From Bromus sterilis (taxonomy: Eukaryota > Streptophyta > Magnoliopsida > Poales > Poaceae), in NCBI GenBank assembly GCA_950022295.1, contig OX465600.1:22481282-22545281 (forward strand): a stretch of 64,000 nucleotides of DNA. Reading direction: 5' to 3'. The notes under the pieces are model-generated. The model saw only the letters and a list, made by a program, of their open reading frames with translations. It was not told the origin of the DNA and ran no database searches. A program made the translations under genes and the position numbers. This document shows, in pieces, positions 11,204 through 22,948 of the stretch (its first letter is position 1; the number at the start of each line of letters is the position of its first letter).

Positions 11204-11822
11204 ATGCACAAAAAAACAAACCAACAACTAGGTGATGTGCCGACTGAACCCAGCATTTTAATTTGCACAATACTTCTATATCAAAGGTGCACATCTCAGG
11301 AAAAAACAAATTCCTGCAAAGATGATCAATGCTTAAAATTTAACTTGTAGCTAGACACCATAAATTATTCCTTGAATAACACATATTTATTCAAAAAATT
11401 TACTTTTAAACTTTAAATTTTCTTTTGCGGGGTAGAACTTTAATTGAACCTGCTAGCATATAAAGAACTCGTATATTTGTGCGTATGTTTCTATCCCCCT
11501 TTTGGACTGGCCAACTAAGGATGTAGTTGCTATTTAAACAGCTTCATTATGTTAGCTGTCACAGCCCGGAAATTTTTCTCATCATTTATATGTTGCCGCT
11601 CTCATGGAGCGTAATTATGAAGTTCAACATTTTGGCACTGGTTGTTGCATTGAACTAGATTTGTGTTTCTCCTATTCTAGATGGAACTACTGTTCATAAT
11701 GTCATATGATTTATATATTTGTAACATGTCATGAATTGTTGTTTACACAAAGTAGCCATCGGTCAGTTTGAGTTCTAGATAAGACTTGATGATACAGTTG
11801 TCGAAAAGAAATCAGTGTATTA
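11204..11822. other. intergenic AT-rich DNA
   Basis: No gene. The part from about 11270 to 11470 ('caaaggtgcacatctcagg', 'aaagaactcg') weakly resembles the tandem units found at 13871 and 26263-26735, so it may be a third, degenerate copy. Confidence 0.35.
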
Positions 11823-11824
11823 TA

Positions 11825-11937
11825 CTTCCTCCGACCAAAAATACTTGTTATAGAAATGGATAAAAATGGATGTATCTAGAACTAAAATACATTTAGATAC
11901 ATCAATTTATCTGACAAGTATTTTTAGACGGAGGGAG
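11825..11937. mobile_element. Stowaway MITE, intact
   Basis: A 113-bp element flanked by TA at 11823-11824 and 11938-11939. The termini are inverted (CTTCCTCCGACCAAAAATACTTGT and its near-complement ending ACGGAGGGAG), and the interior is itself palindromic around 'tagaactaaaatacattta'. This is the size and layout of a Thalos-like Stowaway. It has no coding capacity. Confidence 0.88.
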
Positions 11938-11939
11938 TA

Positions 11940-12619
11940 GAAAAGACCATAGGTCTATATTTCTGTCCTTAATTCTGGCCTACGCCAGCTCCATTTAGCA
12001 TGCAATGCTAGACTGTGAGTTATTTTGCTGCCCTTAAAGATAATTTCCTTTTTTATTCATGGCATTCTAAAAAACGCATGAATAGGGAGCATAGGATTGC
12101 AATATCATACTCATTTGAATCTTATAGAAAAATTATTAGTTTGGCTGCATCATAGGAAAAACAAATGATTCTTTGCAAGAGAGTCGAGCAGATACAAAAT
12201 TTAATGAGAAATGTACTCTTGATTACAGGCATCCTACTAGCGTTCATGTTTAATTTATGCACTCTGACCCGGTTCTCTGATGTCATATATAATCTTTAAT
12301 TGAGGAAGCTGCTCAATGCATGTCTAGTAGTATTTCATGGTGGTGTTATGTTACCATCGATGACATGTTAATACTTAGGTGTATTTTTTTTGGAAATTAA
12401 GACTCACTTCATGATTTTTGTAAATGCCAACCCATTACTCCTTTAGTGCAAAGTTATCTTTTATGGCGCAACTCTTCATAGAAAAGGAAGATAATTCTTT
12501 TGTCTCATTTTTCCGATCTCGGTAGTTGTTAAAGGTGTTCTGTTGTATTTCATGTGCCTTTAAAGACCCCAGTGTCCTACTACAGTGTGGTAGTGATTAG
12601 AGTTGAAATAGTGTTGTTG
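11940..12619. other. intergenic AT-rich DNA
   Basis: No supported coding frame, RNA gene or element boundary in this stretch between two MITEs. Confidence 0.45.
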
Positions 12620-12621
12620 TA

Positions 12622-12860
12622 CTCCCTCGATTTCTTTTTGTCTTAAGTCAAACCTTTTACACTTTTGTGAGGTTTATGGAAATAAATATCAACATTCATA
12701 ATACCAAATCAGTATCATTAGATTCATCATATACTATATTTCCATACTGTATTAATTTGGTATTATAAATGTTGTAGTTTTTAAGATCAATATAGTCAAG
12801 CATTATAAAATTTGATTTCAGACAAACCTAATATGCGAAGTAAAAAAGAAACGGATGAAG
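12622..12860. mobile_element. Stowaway-like MITE, 239 bp
   Basis: The termini are inverted: CTCCCTCGATTTCTTTTT at the left, and the complement of a CTTCATCCGTTTCTTTTTT-like end at the right. TA dinucleotides flank it at 12620-12621 and 12861-12862. The interior also folds ('accaaatcagtat' against 'atactgtattaatttggt'). It is non-coding and more diverged than the MITE at 11825. Confidence 0.8.
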
Positions 12861-12862
12861 TA

Positions 12863-13870
12863 TCAAGCCTAGTCTTCACAAAATAAGTCTCAACGGACCA
12901 GATTGTGATGGATGAGAGGCACTACTAGCTCTAAAGACAAGCCACTTTGGAACATGCCACACTTTTGGGCATTTTCTTTGGAAAAGGAGGATTACCCCAG
13001 CCTCTTTATCAAACGATGCATACAATAATCCTTATTGCATTATTCAACAAGTTCTTACAAAATAAATACTTAGATCAACCCAAAGCCACCTTCCTACGAA
13101 AATTGTCGCCCTACCTACAAGTTTGATCATGTGCCCTGACCGAGTGCCAGACTCACCAAGAAATTTGATGCCCTCACCAAGCCGCATGTTGACTAGCCGG
13201 GAGCACCAACCGATCTAGCAGACCCTCAGCGCGAACCGCATGTGCACGGTGAAGAATCCATCGCCTCGTTCTTCCATAGTCTCATCTTCCGGAGCACTCA
13301 ATGCACTGATCTTTCCAGACCCTTCTGCCGTCGATGCCACCACGACGTCGAACAACACCAACCTTTTATGCGCGCCCATCAAACGGCATCCAATGCCGAT
13401 ACCCCGCTGCAGCTTGCCACCAAGACTCGCCCGCATGTGTCGTCTCGCATGTGACGATACCCACAGGGCATGTAAGCATAAAAACATCAGCCAAAATATG
13501 GTCTCAACAGTTCATGAGTTAAGAAATCATTTTCCTGTGGCGATCTGCTATAGTCGGTTGCTTCATTGTGTGTTTCACCTGACTTGGGATGGCTTTTGAT
13601 TACGTTGGTAATTTATTTTTGACTTCGCTCTTATCTAGTTATCTTGTGGAGGCGGTATCTGGTTTGCGAGGTGATAACTAAGTTGTTTTGTGCATGGTTG
13701 TGCTGTTCTTACACATAACACACAAATCAACATATGGACTTAATGTTCAACTGAAAGTGAACCCAAACGCATCACACATAAGTGATTCACTCCCTTACAG
13801 GTGGGATCGCCAATGACCCTCAAAGCCCTGACGCACCAGGAGCCATCGTTCATAGGGAGCTTATGATCCT
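12863..13870. other. intergenic, GC-richer patch without recognised gene
   Basis: The part from about 13080 to 13470 is GC-richer than its flanks and has short open frames on both strands, but none matches a family I recognise or has convincing gene signals. It may be a relic of an unrecognised repeat. Confidence 0.35.
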
Positions 13871-13966
13871 AGAAGTGTCAACTAAGTAATACTATAGTTA
13901 ATCAAAGGCGTACTTCTTAAAATATAATTTTTGCAAACATAACTAATTCTGACAAGAATGACTGAT
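13871..13966. repeat. left part of host tandem unit A, split by CACTA 1
   Basis: This matches 26452-26541 (unit B) closely, through 'agaagtgtcaact', 'ttgcaaacataactaattc' and 'gacaag'. The rest of unit A continues at 26263. The two-unit tandem repeat (period 279 bp after removing the transposon) predates the CACTA insertion. Confidence 0.85.
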
Positions 13967-14290
13967 CACTACGGGAGAGGAGGCTGACGCCTACGGCCGA
14001 AACCTACGCCGACGGCCAAATGTCGGGGCCGTCGGCGTAGACGGCCCGGCTCGTCAGCCCTGGTGGTGGGCCGTCGGCGCCCCAAAGCCGTCGGCGTAGC
14101 CGTACCTAGGCCGACGGCCGCCGTCGGCGTAGAAAGGCCGTCGGCGTAGGCACAATTTAGGCCGACGGCCGCCGTCGGCGTTTAATGGGCCGTCGGCGTA
14201 GGCCTGCCAGGTGGGCCCCGGTGACGGCCGGACGTTACGGCGTCAGCCCAGCAGGGGCGACCTTTGGCCGTCGGCGTAGACCCCGGGTTG
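13967..14290. repeat. CACTA 1 left terminal and subterminal repeats
   Basis: At least ten copies of a GCCGACGGCC or GGCCGTCGGCGTAG motif in both orientations. By analogy with En/Spm these would be transposase-binding sites; this is inferred from position and repetition. Confidence 0.85.
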
Positions 14291-14522
14291 TGTTTTTTTT
14301 TAATTTTTATTTTCTTTTGTTTAACTATTTAATCTTATATTACTAATACTAATACATCAAATAATATTGGAAATGGAATTATAGTATATATCATCTCATT
14401 TCAACACTGGATATACGTATGCCTCTTTATTCTTTTAATGTCTACTAATTAATACATAAAATAATATAATAACAAATTATAATACTAAATTAAAATATAT
14501 TATGCTACTATTACTATATTAA
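14291..14522. other. AT-rich spacer in CACTA 1
   Basis: AT-rich linker between the terminal motifs and the tandem array. The same spacer occurs in CACTA 2 after its terminal motifs, which shows that the two elements are related. Confidence 0.6.
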
Positions 14523-17146
14523 TATGTAAGCTCCACAGTTGTACCTCGTGTGGAGAAAGCTATAAGAGTACACCGCCGGCCCCCTCCCGGCCGGCCCCGG
14601 CCTCGCGCCCGGACTAAGCTGGGTTTCGGTGAAGAAAGACCGCCGTAGTACCGCATTAACTTGCATGTGATTAATTGTAGGGTATGTGTCCAAGTGTGGT
14701 GTAAGATTAATGCATAAATGCAATGTCTAGCTCCTTGGTGTGACCATTTTCACATTCATGTGATAGCACTATTCAAAGTCATGCACATGTAGATGGAAAT
14801 ACACCCGTTTGCGGGTATTCCGGGGGCTACGAAAGGTTACAAGGTCCCAACCTTGTTTTCCATGTAGTTTTGTCCTAAACAAATCTTAACAAACCAAAAA
14901 GTACATTGTTGAAACATCATGCGGAGAAAGCTATAGGGGTAGACCGCCAGGACCCCCTCCGAAGCAGGATGTCGCAGGTGAATAACCGCCAGAGCTTCGG
15001 AATCCCACAAAAATTTGCATGTGGACCTAGTTTATGTGTTCAAGTGTGGTGGAAGGCCCATAGATGACAAACATATATCCCGGGTGTGACCTTCTTCATA
15101 CATGAATGCGATAACACTTAGAAAAAGATTCGTGCACACGTGTAGACGTGTACTCCCGGAGGTGAATGATCTTGTGGTGAAATGTGTCCAACCTTGCTTC
15201 TCCATGTACATATATATGTGCTAAACAAGCACAGATGGAGACAAGAAGTCCATTATTGGTCCACCCTGGTACGGAGAAAGCTATAGGGGTAGACCTACTG
15301 GTCCCCTCGATCGTCTACCCCCCTAGATATTCTCCGGATGGGGGTATCCCGGTGGACATTTGTCTTGGGTTGTGTTTGGTTAGGTCATAGCTAGGGTAAT
15401 TACAAACCATGTCTAGGGTTTCGGGGGTGAATGACCGTCGGAGGGCCGGAATCATTTGGAAAACCTGCATGTGGAGCTAGGTTATGTTTATAAGTGTGAT
15501 TTAATGTTTGTAGATGGCATATGTAGGTCATGTGTCTGACGTTGTTCACGGACATGGGCTAACACTTAGTAAAATCGTCGATCCGTATGTGGAAACTCCC
15601 GGTACGGGTCTACCGGTGTGAATAATGTGGTGAAATGTGTTCAACCTTGGTTTTCCATGTACATATGTGCTAACCAAACATAGATAGATAAAAAATTCCA
15701 TTGGTCCATCCTCGTACGGAGAAAGCTATAAGGGTAGATCTTCGGGCCCCCCCGATATAGGGTTTCGGAGGTGAATGACCGTCGGAGGGCCGGAATCATT
15801 GGAAAACCTGCATGTGGAGCTAGGTTATGTTTATAAGTGTGATTTAATGTTTGTAGATGGCATATGTAGGTCATGTGTCTGACGTTGTTCACGGACATGG
15901 GCTAACATTTAGTAAAATCATCGATCCGTATGTGGAAACTCCCGGTACGTGTCTACCGTTGTGAATAATGTGGTGAAATGTGTTCAACCTTGGTTTTCCC
16001 TGTACATATGTGCTAAACAAACATAGATAGATAAAAAAGTCCATTGGTCCATCCTCGTACGGAGAAAGCTATAAGGGTAGATCTTCGTGCCCCCCCGATC
16101 TAGGGTTTCGGAGGTGAATGACCGTCGGAGGGCCGGAATCATTGGAAAACCTGCATGTGGAGCTAGGTTATGTTTATAAGTGTGATTTAATGTTTGTAGA
16201 TGGCATATGTAGGTCATGTGTCTGACGTTGTTCACGGACATGGGCTAACATTTAGTAAAATCGTCGATCCGTATGTGGAAACTCCCGGTACGTGTCTACC
16301 GGTGTGAATAATGTGGTGAAATGTGTTCAACCTTGGTTTTCCATGTACATATGTGCTAAACAAACATAGATAGATAAAAAGGTCCATTGGTCCATCCTCG
16401 TACAGAGAAAGCTATAAGGGTAGATCTTCGGGCCCCCCCCCCCCGATCTAGGGTTTCGGAGGTGAATGACCGTCGGAGGGCCGGAATCATTGGAAAACCT
16501 GCATGTGGAGCTAGGTTATGTTTATAAGTGTGATTAAATGTTTGTAGATGGCATATGTAGGTCATGTGTCTGACGTTGTTCACGGACATGGGCTAACACT
16601 TTGTAAAATCGTCGATCCGTATGTGGAAACTCCCGGTACGGGTCTACCGGTGTGAATAATGTGGTGAAATGTGTTCAACATTGATTTTCCATGTACATAT
16701 GTGCTAACCAAACATAGATAGATAAAAAAGTCCATTGGTCCATCCTCGTACGGAGAAAGCTATAAGGGTAGATCTTCGGCCCCCCCGATCTAGGGTTTCG
16801 GAGGTGAATGACCGTCGGAGGGCCGGAATCATTGGAAACCAGCATGTGGAGCTAGGTTATGTTTATAAGTGTGATTTAATGTTTGTAGATGGCATATGTA
16901 GGTCATGTGTCTGACGTTGTTCACGGACATGGGCTAACACTTTGTAAAATCGTCGATCCGTATGTGGAAACTCCCGGTACGAGTCTACTGGTGTGAATAA
17001 TGTGGTGAAATATGTTCAACCTTGGTTTTCCATCTACATATGTGCTAAACAAACATAGATAGATAAAAAAGTGCATTGGTCCATTCTCGTACGGAGAAAG
17101 CTATAAGGGTAGATCTGCGGGCCCCTCCGATCTAGGGTTTCGGAGG
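14523..17146. repeat. array of eight ~343-bp tandem units inside CACTA 1
   Basis: A 'gagaaagctata' block recurs at about 14554, 14925, 15272, 15718, 16061, 16404, 16753 and 17093. The last five units are close to 343 bp and very alike; the first three are more diverged. Each unit has a C-run, 'gatctagggtttcgg' and 'ggtcatgtgtctgacgttg'. The units match the large array at 51843-64000 in CACTA 2. Short minus-strand open frames recur with the unit but look like a by-product of the repetition. Confidence 0.95.
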
Positions 17147-17280
17147 CGAACGGTGTAAAAAAATTATATTGTTGAGAAACTATTAAAATGGTGTAAAAAA
17201 GTATTAAAGTAAAAAAATTATATGTTTGAAAACATAAAAGAATACAGAAATAAATAAATAAACAATGAAAATGGACCTAA

Positions 17281-17412
17281 GCCGACGGCCAGGCCGTCGG
17301 CGTATCCCAATTTTGAAAAAATAAATAAACTAAGACGACGGTCGGGCCGTCGGCGTATATATAAATAAATTTTTTTAAATACCTAAGCCGACGGCTTGGC
17401 CGTCGTCGTAGG
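17281..17412 (+). promoter_or_regulatory. internal terminal-motif cluster with TATA box, CACTA 1
   Basis: Three palindromic copies of the terminal motif lie here far from the ends. The first, at 17281-17301, is a perfect 21-bp palindrome (GCCGACGGCC A GGCCGTCGGC). A strong TATA box (TATATATAAATA, 17356-17367) sits between the second and third copies, followed by a GC-rich leader. This is the likely promoter of the transposase gene, and the motif copies suggest transposase-mediated autoregulation, as known for TnpA in maize En/Spm. Confidence 0.65.
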
Positions 17413-18430
17413 TCCCCGCCCCCACGTCCCGACCAAGGACCCCCTGGGTCAACCGTTGTCTCCCCCGTGCCCCACTGTCCCAAATCGAGATCCGACGCCG
17501 ACCTGACCCCGACCTCGGCCTCCCGCCGCCAGCCCGACCCCGGCCCCGACCCCTCCCACCGCCGGCGCCCGCCTCTCCACCGAGCCGCCACGCCGCCAGC
17601 CCGACCCCGACCCCGACCCCTCCCGCCGCCGGCGCCCGCCTCTCCACCGAGCCGCCCCGCCGCCGAGCCCCTCCTCCATCAAGCCGCCCCTCCACCGAAC
17701 CGCCCCACCGCCGAGTACCTCCTCGCCGAGCCCCCTCCACCGTCGCTCCTCCTCCACCGAGCCCCCTCCGCCATCGCTCCTCCTTAGCGGGGCCCCGCCT
17801 CCGACCCGCCTCCCGGAGCTCCCTCGCCCCCGACGCCACACAACCCACACTACGGACTCCTCCCCTCCTCTGTGAGCACGATCTTTTTTTGCAAAAAAAA
17901 TTCCCATGATGATGTGAGCTACTGCTAAATTTATTGCATGATTTAGAGTATCACTTGTATTGTCATGTGTTCATAGGTAGAAACGGTGGAAAAATATTTG
18001 TTTCCACATATTTTTGTTTTTCCTTTTATGTCAAAGAATTAATCCAATGTTTGTAATATTTTGAGTTTGCAAAAGAAAAATTAAGATAAGATAGTGTTTT
18101 TAATAGAGTATTTAGATCTGCAAAAACAAGATAAACAAAAAATTGGAGAAGTGGGGTATCCTGTGGTGTCTCGCTGAAAATTGGAGAAGTTATGTTTATT
18201 GTGAAAAAATAGGATTTAGATAACAAGGACAATGTTAAGCAAAATAGGATTTAGAGAACAAGCAAAATGTCAAGCATAATAATATGTGACTTCTAATTCC
18301 AGTTTTTTCATTCAGACTATCTTGGAGCCGCCGCCGTCTCGGAGCCCCCTTCGTCGCCTCGCACCCCCGTCGTCGATCACGCTTCTAGGGTGAGAATCCG
18401 TTCACCCGTCTTATGTAGCTAGGTTTATTT
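17413..18430 (+). other. leader and intron region of CACTA 1 transposase gene
   Basis: GC-rich, degenerate proline/alanine-type repeats (17450-17870) end at a GTGAGC donor-like site near 17871, followed by an AT-rich intron-like stretch and another GC-rich block near 18325-18385. It is best read as 5' UTR exons and introns. The open frames on both strands of the GC-rich part reflect composition bias. Confidence 0.45.
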
Positions 18431-18432
18431 TC

Positions 18433-18804
18433 ATGTCTAGATCACCAAGTCAAGTCGCGTCACCTAGGCGTCATCCCGACTGTAAGCGTTACGCGGATAA
18501 ATATGCATTAGCGGTCTCGCATATTTTGAACCGTAACGCTTATGGCTTTTATCGGGCAGTCGGCGGATTCGTAGTTGGGTATGGTTCTCGCTGGCTCTTC
18601 CTCGATCCGAGACAGGATTTCGGCGGTGCCTCCTCGTTGTTCTCCGGATGCACATTCTCTCGGCTTTTAGTCGAGACGTGTATCAGGAGAGCAGCGGGGA
18701 GGTGCTGCCGAAATTCTGCTCGGATCGGGGTAGAGTCAGGGAGAACTTACCCAATCTACGGATCCGGCGGCTGGTTAGGACCCACTTTCCTATTAGACAT
18801 GTAG
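18433..18804 (+). CDS. hypothetical 123-aa open frame upstream of TNP2
   Basis: This open frame starts at ATG 18433 (MSRSPSQVASP) and ends at 18804. I do not recognise a domain. It lies in the leader region of the transposase gene. Near its start is a small inverted repeat (GTAAGCGTTACG with CGTAACGCTTA), which may form an mRNA hairpin. It could be an upstream open frame, a small element protein or chance. No purifying pattern can be judged from one copy. Confidence 0.3.
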   Translation: MSRSPSQVASPRRHPDCKRYADKYALAVSHILNRNAYGFYRAVGGFVVGYGSRWLFLDPRQDFGGASSLFSGCTFSRLLVETCIRRAAGRCCRNSARIGVESGRTYPIYGSGGWLGPTFLLDM

Positions 18805-18896
18805 GTTGATGCATGCGTAAAAAATTAAGCATTTTAATCTCCCGTTTGATATTAAATGCTATGTTTGTCGTTTGGCTCTCAATAAAGCAGAAGAGG

Positions 18897-21800
18897 ATGG
18901 CTGATAATGGGTGGATGTATAGTGGACGTACTAGTGCTGTTGACAGAACAGATGAGTGGGCATGGAAGACTGCTATGGTAGTGCAAGATATAGCCCGTGG
19001 TCCAAAGACACTTGATCCTCGTTGCCCTTGCGTCCGTTGCAGAAATCGTCATCGCGCTAGAAAGGAGGTTATGAAACAACACCTTTGGGCGTATGGGTAT
19101 ATGCCGGGCTTCGTCACGACGGTCAACTTTAGTCAGAATGAACGTGATAGAGTTGACGTGATGCGGCAGCGGATCGATGGCATAGAGTACGATGGCATAG
19201 AGTACGATGGCATGCGAAACTTGCTGGAGGATTTCCGTGATGCCATGCCGGAGTCTCCACCTTGTGCTGAACCAGAGGGACCGCCGGAACCGGAGCAACC
19301 GCCTGAACCACAGGATCCCGAGCCTTCCGCTAAGGCGTTCTATGATATGATGGAATCGGCTAAGAGGCCTCTGTACCCGGGTGCAAATGTTTCTCAGCTC
19401 GATACCATCTCGCAAGCACTAGCCTCAAAGCTCCAGTTCAACATGACCCGTTCATGATTTGAAGCCACTCTGGTAAGACATGCTAACACGTTGCCCGATG
19501 GTCATTGTCTGCCTAAAACCTTTTACGAATGCAAGAAAATCACGCGAGCGCTCAGCATGGACTACATAAAGATAGATTGTTGTCCAAAAGGTTGCCTTCT
19601 GTTTTGGAAACAGTTTGCGGATGACAAGTACTGTAGCTTGTGTGGGGCCTCTAGGTATCTTGAGTCCAAGGGAGCCGATGGTGAGCCCAAGGTGCAGACA
19701 AAGGTCCCCGCTTCGATTCTTCGTTATCTCCCATTCATAAAAAGAATCCAGCGGCTTTACATGACCTTGGAGTCTGCCAAACAGATGACGTGGCACAAGG
19801 ACGGGAAGAGATACCCTGACGAGCACGGACGGGAAACAATGGGACATCCATCTGATGGCAGGGCATGGAAGAAGTTCGATGAAGACCACCCCGATCTGGC
19901 GGCAGAGGCCCGGCACTGCAGAATTGCCATATCTATGGATGGATTCAATCCATATGGCATGTCGAGTTCCTCGTACAGCTGTTGGCCAGTGTTTGTTATT
20001 CCGCTCAATCTCCCTCCCCCAGCCCTAATGCAAAGGAATACCATATTCTTGACGCTGATCATTCCAGGGCCTGACTACCCGGGGAAGAATTTGAGTGTCT
20101 ACATGCAGCCGCTTGTGGATGATCTGAACCACTCTTGGCACCACCCAACGTTGACATATGACCGTGCATCGAAGACAAAATTCTTCATGAAAGTTTGGTA
20201 CCAATATTCCATGCACGACATGCCTGCGCATGCCCTATTCTGCGGCCACTGTACAGCTGGTAAGTGGCCTTGCCCAGTGTGTAGGCAACTACTTGAGTTC
20301 CTTTGGCTAAAAGCGGGTAAAAAATATTCCGCCTTTGACACGCATCGGGCGTTTCTCAAAAGAGATCATCCGTTCAGACAGGACAGAAGGAACTTCAAGA
20401 AGGGCAAAGTTGTGCTTGAAGAAAGACAGATACCAACGTTCAATGGTGCAGCTGTTAAGGCCGAGCTAGCCGCTCTCGTGCGTACTGAATCCGGTGTCCT
20501 AGTATTTGACGGATATGGTAAGGAGCACAACTGGACTCACGAGGCAGGCATAACGAAGGTCGACTATTATCACGAATTAGCACTTCCCCATAACATCGAT
20601 GTGATGCACACCGAAAAGAATGTCGCAGAGTCCCTTTTTAACACAATCCTGAACATTTCTGAGAAGACAAAGGATAATGTCAAGGCTAGAGTCGATGTTA
20701 AGGAGCTGTGTGATAGGCCGAGACAACACATGCAGCCTCCTGAAGGCAAACGAAAAGGGTGGTTGAAGCCGCATTCGCAGTTTGTGCTTGATAAGGACCA
20801 AAAGAAGGAGTCATTCACGTGGCTGAAATACGTCGTGATGTTTCCTAATGGTTATTTTTCGAATATAAGCAAGGGAGTCAATATTGAGAAGGGAAAAGTC
20901 ACTGGGATGAAGAGTCACGACTATCATATATGGATTGAGCGATTGATTCCGGTGATGCTTCGAGGTTATCTCCCTGAGCGTATCTGGCGAGTGCTAGCGG
21001 AGTTGAGCCATTTCTTCCGCACGGTCTGTGCTAAGAAGATATGTCCCGTGATGATTGAGAAGCTGCATGATCTAGTGCCGGAGTTGCTATGCAAGTTAGA
21101 GAAGATATTTCCGCGAGGCTTCTTTACTCCAATGCTACATCTCATTGTGCATCTCGCGAATGAGGCACCCTTGGGTGGACCGGTGCAGTTTCGTTGGCAG
21201 CTTTGTATTGAGAGAGAGTTCAAGTATATTCGGCTCAAATGTGGAAACAAAAATAAGACTGAAGCATGCATAGCTGAGGCAACTATCCTCCAGGAGATAG
21301 CAAACGCCACGACAGCGTACTATGCGGATGAAGTTCCCACTATGCATAACCAGGTACCTCGGTACAATGTCGACGAGCCCAAGCGTGACCCCAAGCTCCT
21401 CCTCTTCAAGTTTCCCGGTGGCAAGGCCGGTGGCGCAAAACCTCATACCTTGTCCAACCAAGATAAGGAGTGCATAATGCTCTATGTGCTTATGAACATG
21501 GGGGAAGTGGTGGAGGACCAGAAGAAAGAGAGCGGGGAGGAGGAGGAGGAGGAGGTGCCCAGTTTCCTTAGGTTAAATGGTGACTTAATTACTTTGCAAC
21601 TGGTAACTCGGTTTCGTTCTAATACGTATTTTCTCCTTCTAGCCAATTCGTGGATGAGGTGTGGCCGGGACCAACAGATCCCGATGCTGCGCAGTTGGAT
21701 GCTCTTCTGAAAGGGGGTCCCCGGAAAGAAGTTTCACGTCATGGTTCAGGGAAAAGGTAATCCGTAACCTATCCCTCTTAATTACCTGGCAACTTGGCCC

Positions 21801-22642
21801 TCTTATTACACGTAACTAATGCACGATTCGTACTAAACTTGTAGGGATCTGATCCCACAGTGATGATGTCGGATGAGTTGAGATGTGTCTCTCAGGGTTT
21901 CAACAGTAAAGTCAACATGTATGAGAAGTATGATGTGAATGGGTATCGCTTTCATACAGAGGGCCACCAAAATAGTCGCCCGGGTGCAAAAACTATAAAT
22001 ACCTGGGTCTTAACCAAGGGACATGATGACTTTGGTTACTACGGAAGGTTGCAGAACGTATACGAGTTGACGTTCAACAATGGGCCCGTAGAACTCAATC
22101 TCGTTGTGTTCAGATGCCACTGGTTCGATCCACACCATGGACACAAAAATACCCCTTCCATTGGGTTAGTTGAAGTTAGGCCTTCAACCACCTATAGCGG
22201 ATCCGATGTCTTTGTTGTGGCTCACCAAGCGAAGCAACTTTATTACTTGCCCTACCCATGCCAGAAAGAATACCTCCAGGGCTGGGAAGTCGTGTACCAG
22301 GTATCGCCACATGGTAAACTACCCATGCCCTCCGAGGAAGATTACAACAACATTAACCCTCAAACATACGAGGGAATTTTCTATCAAGAGCAAGAGAACT
22401 TTGGGGACTTTGGCTTAGAAGGTCTTGAGGACCTCGAGAACGATGCACACACCCGTGGTGAGATAGTCACGGAGATAAGTGACATAGAGATGCTCAACAA
22501 GGCACATGCCAATGATGAGCCTCAGAGTGATGATGATGATGAGCCTCCACCGTCCGAGGATCCCGACGCTTTATACGCACGTGATAGTGATAGTGATGAT
22601 GGAGATGAGAATGAGCCTCAGAGTGATGATGATGATTATTAG
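18897..22642 (+). pseudogene. TNP2-type CACTA transposase, one nonsense codon
   Basis: The ATG at 18897 follows a CAG acceptor-like site. The N-terminus is a Transpos_assoc-like zinc segment (CPCVRCRNR); then comes the TNP2 core (Transposase_21) with CPKGC, the SMDGFNPYG block carrying a probable catalytic Asp, and CPVCRQ; then DUF4218-like sequence, an acidic run (EEEEEE near 21540), and a DUF4216-like C-terminal exon (about 21846-22642). The first and second blocks are in one frame and separated only by TGA at 19455-19457, at a position where the family has a coding residue. Introns are likely at about 21567-21642 and 21760-21845. The second junction does not join cleanly in frame, so a small indel may also be present. 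It would bind the termini and cut the element if intact. Confidence 0.9.
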
Positions 22643-22948
22643 TATTTATGTATCTCGATACTATATGTATGTTATTTTGGATGATGATGATGATTGTGTG
22701 CGGATGTGCTACGATGAATTAATGATGATGTTATTTTGTATCTTGTCGATGTGCACGTGCTATTTAAAATACTCTATGTTCCATGACAATGATGAGTCTC
22801 CACCATGCGAGGATCCCGAGGCTGAGCGTGATGACGAGTATTAGTTTTTACTTTCATCTTAATTGCATTGCGTCTTTATGCTTCTTAATTTCATTGCGTC
22901 TTTATGCTTAATTGTTTTATTTTTCTCAATGCAGGTGATTGGCCAATA

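Noticed and set aside
13215..13599. Overlapping open frames on both strands
   Set aside because: No family resemblance, no promoter or splice evidence, and frames on opposite strands overlap fully.
17277..17907. Long minus- and plus-strand Arg/Gly/Pro-rich open frames
   Set aside because: Composition effect of GC-rich degenerate repeats in the transposase leader; overlapping frames on both strands and no domain.
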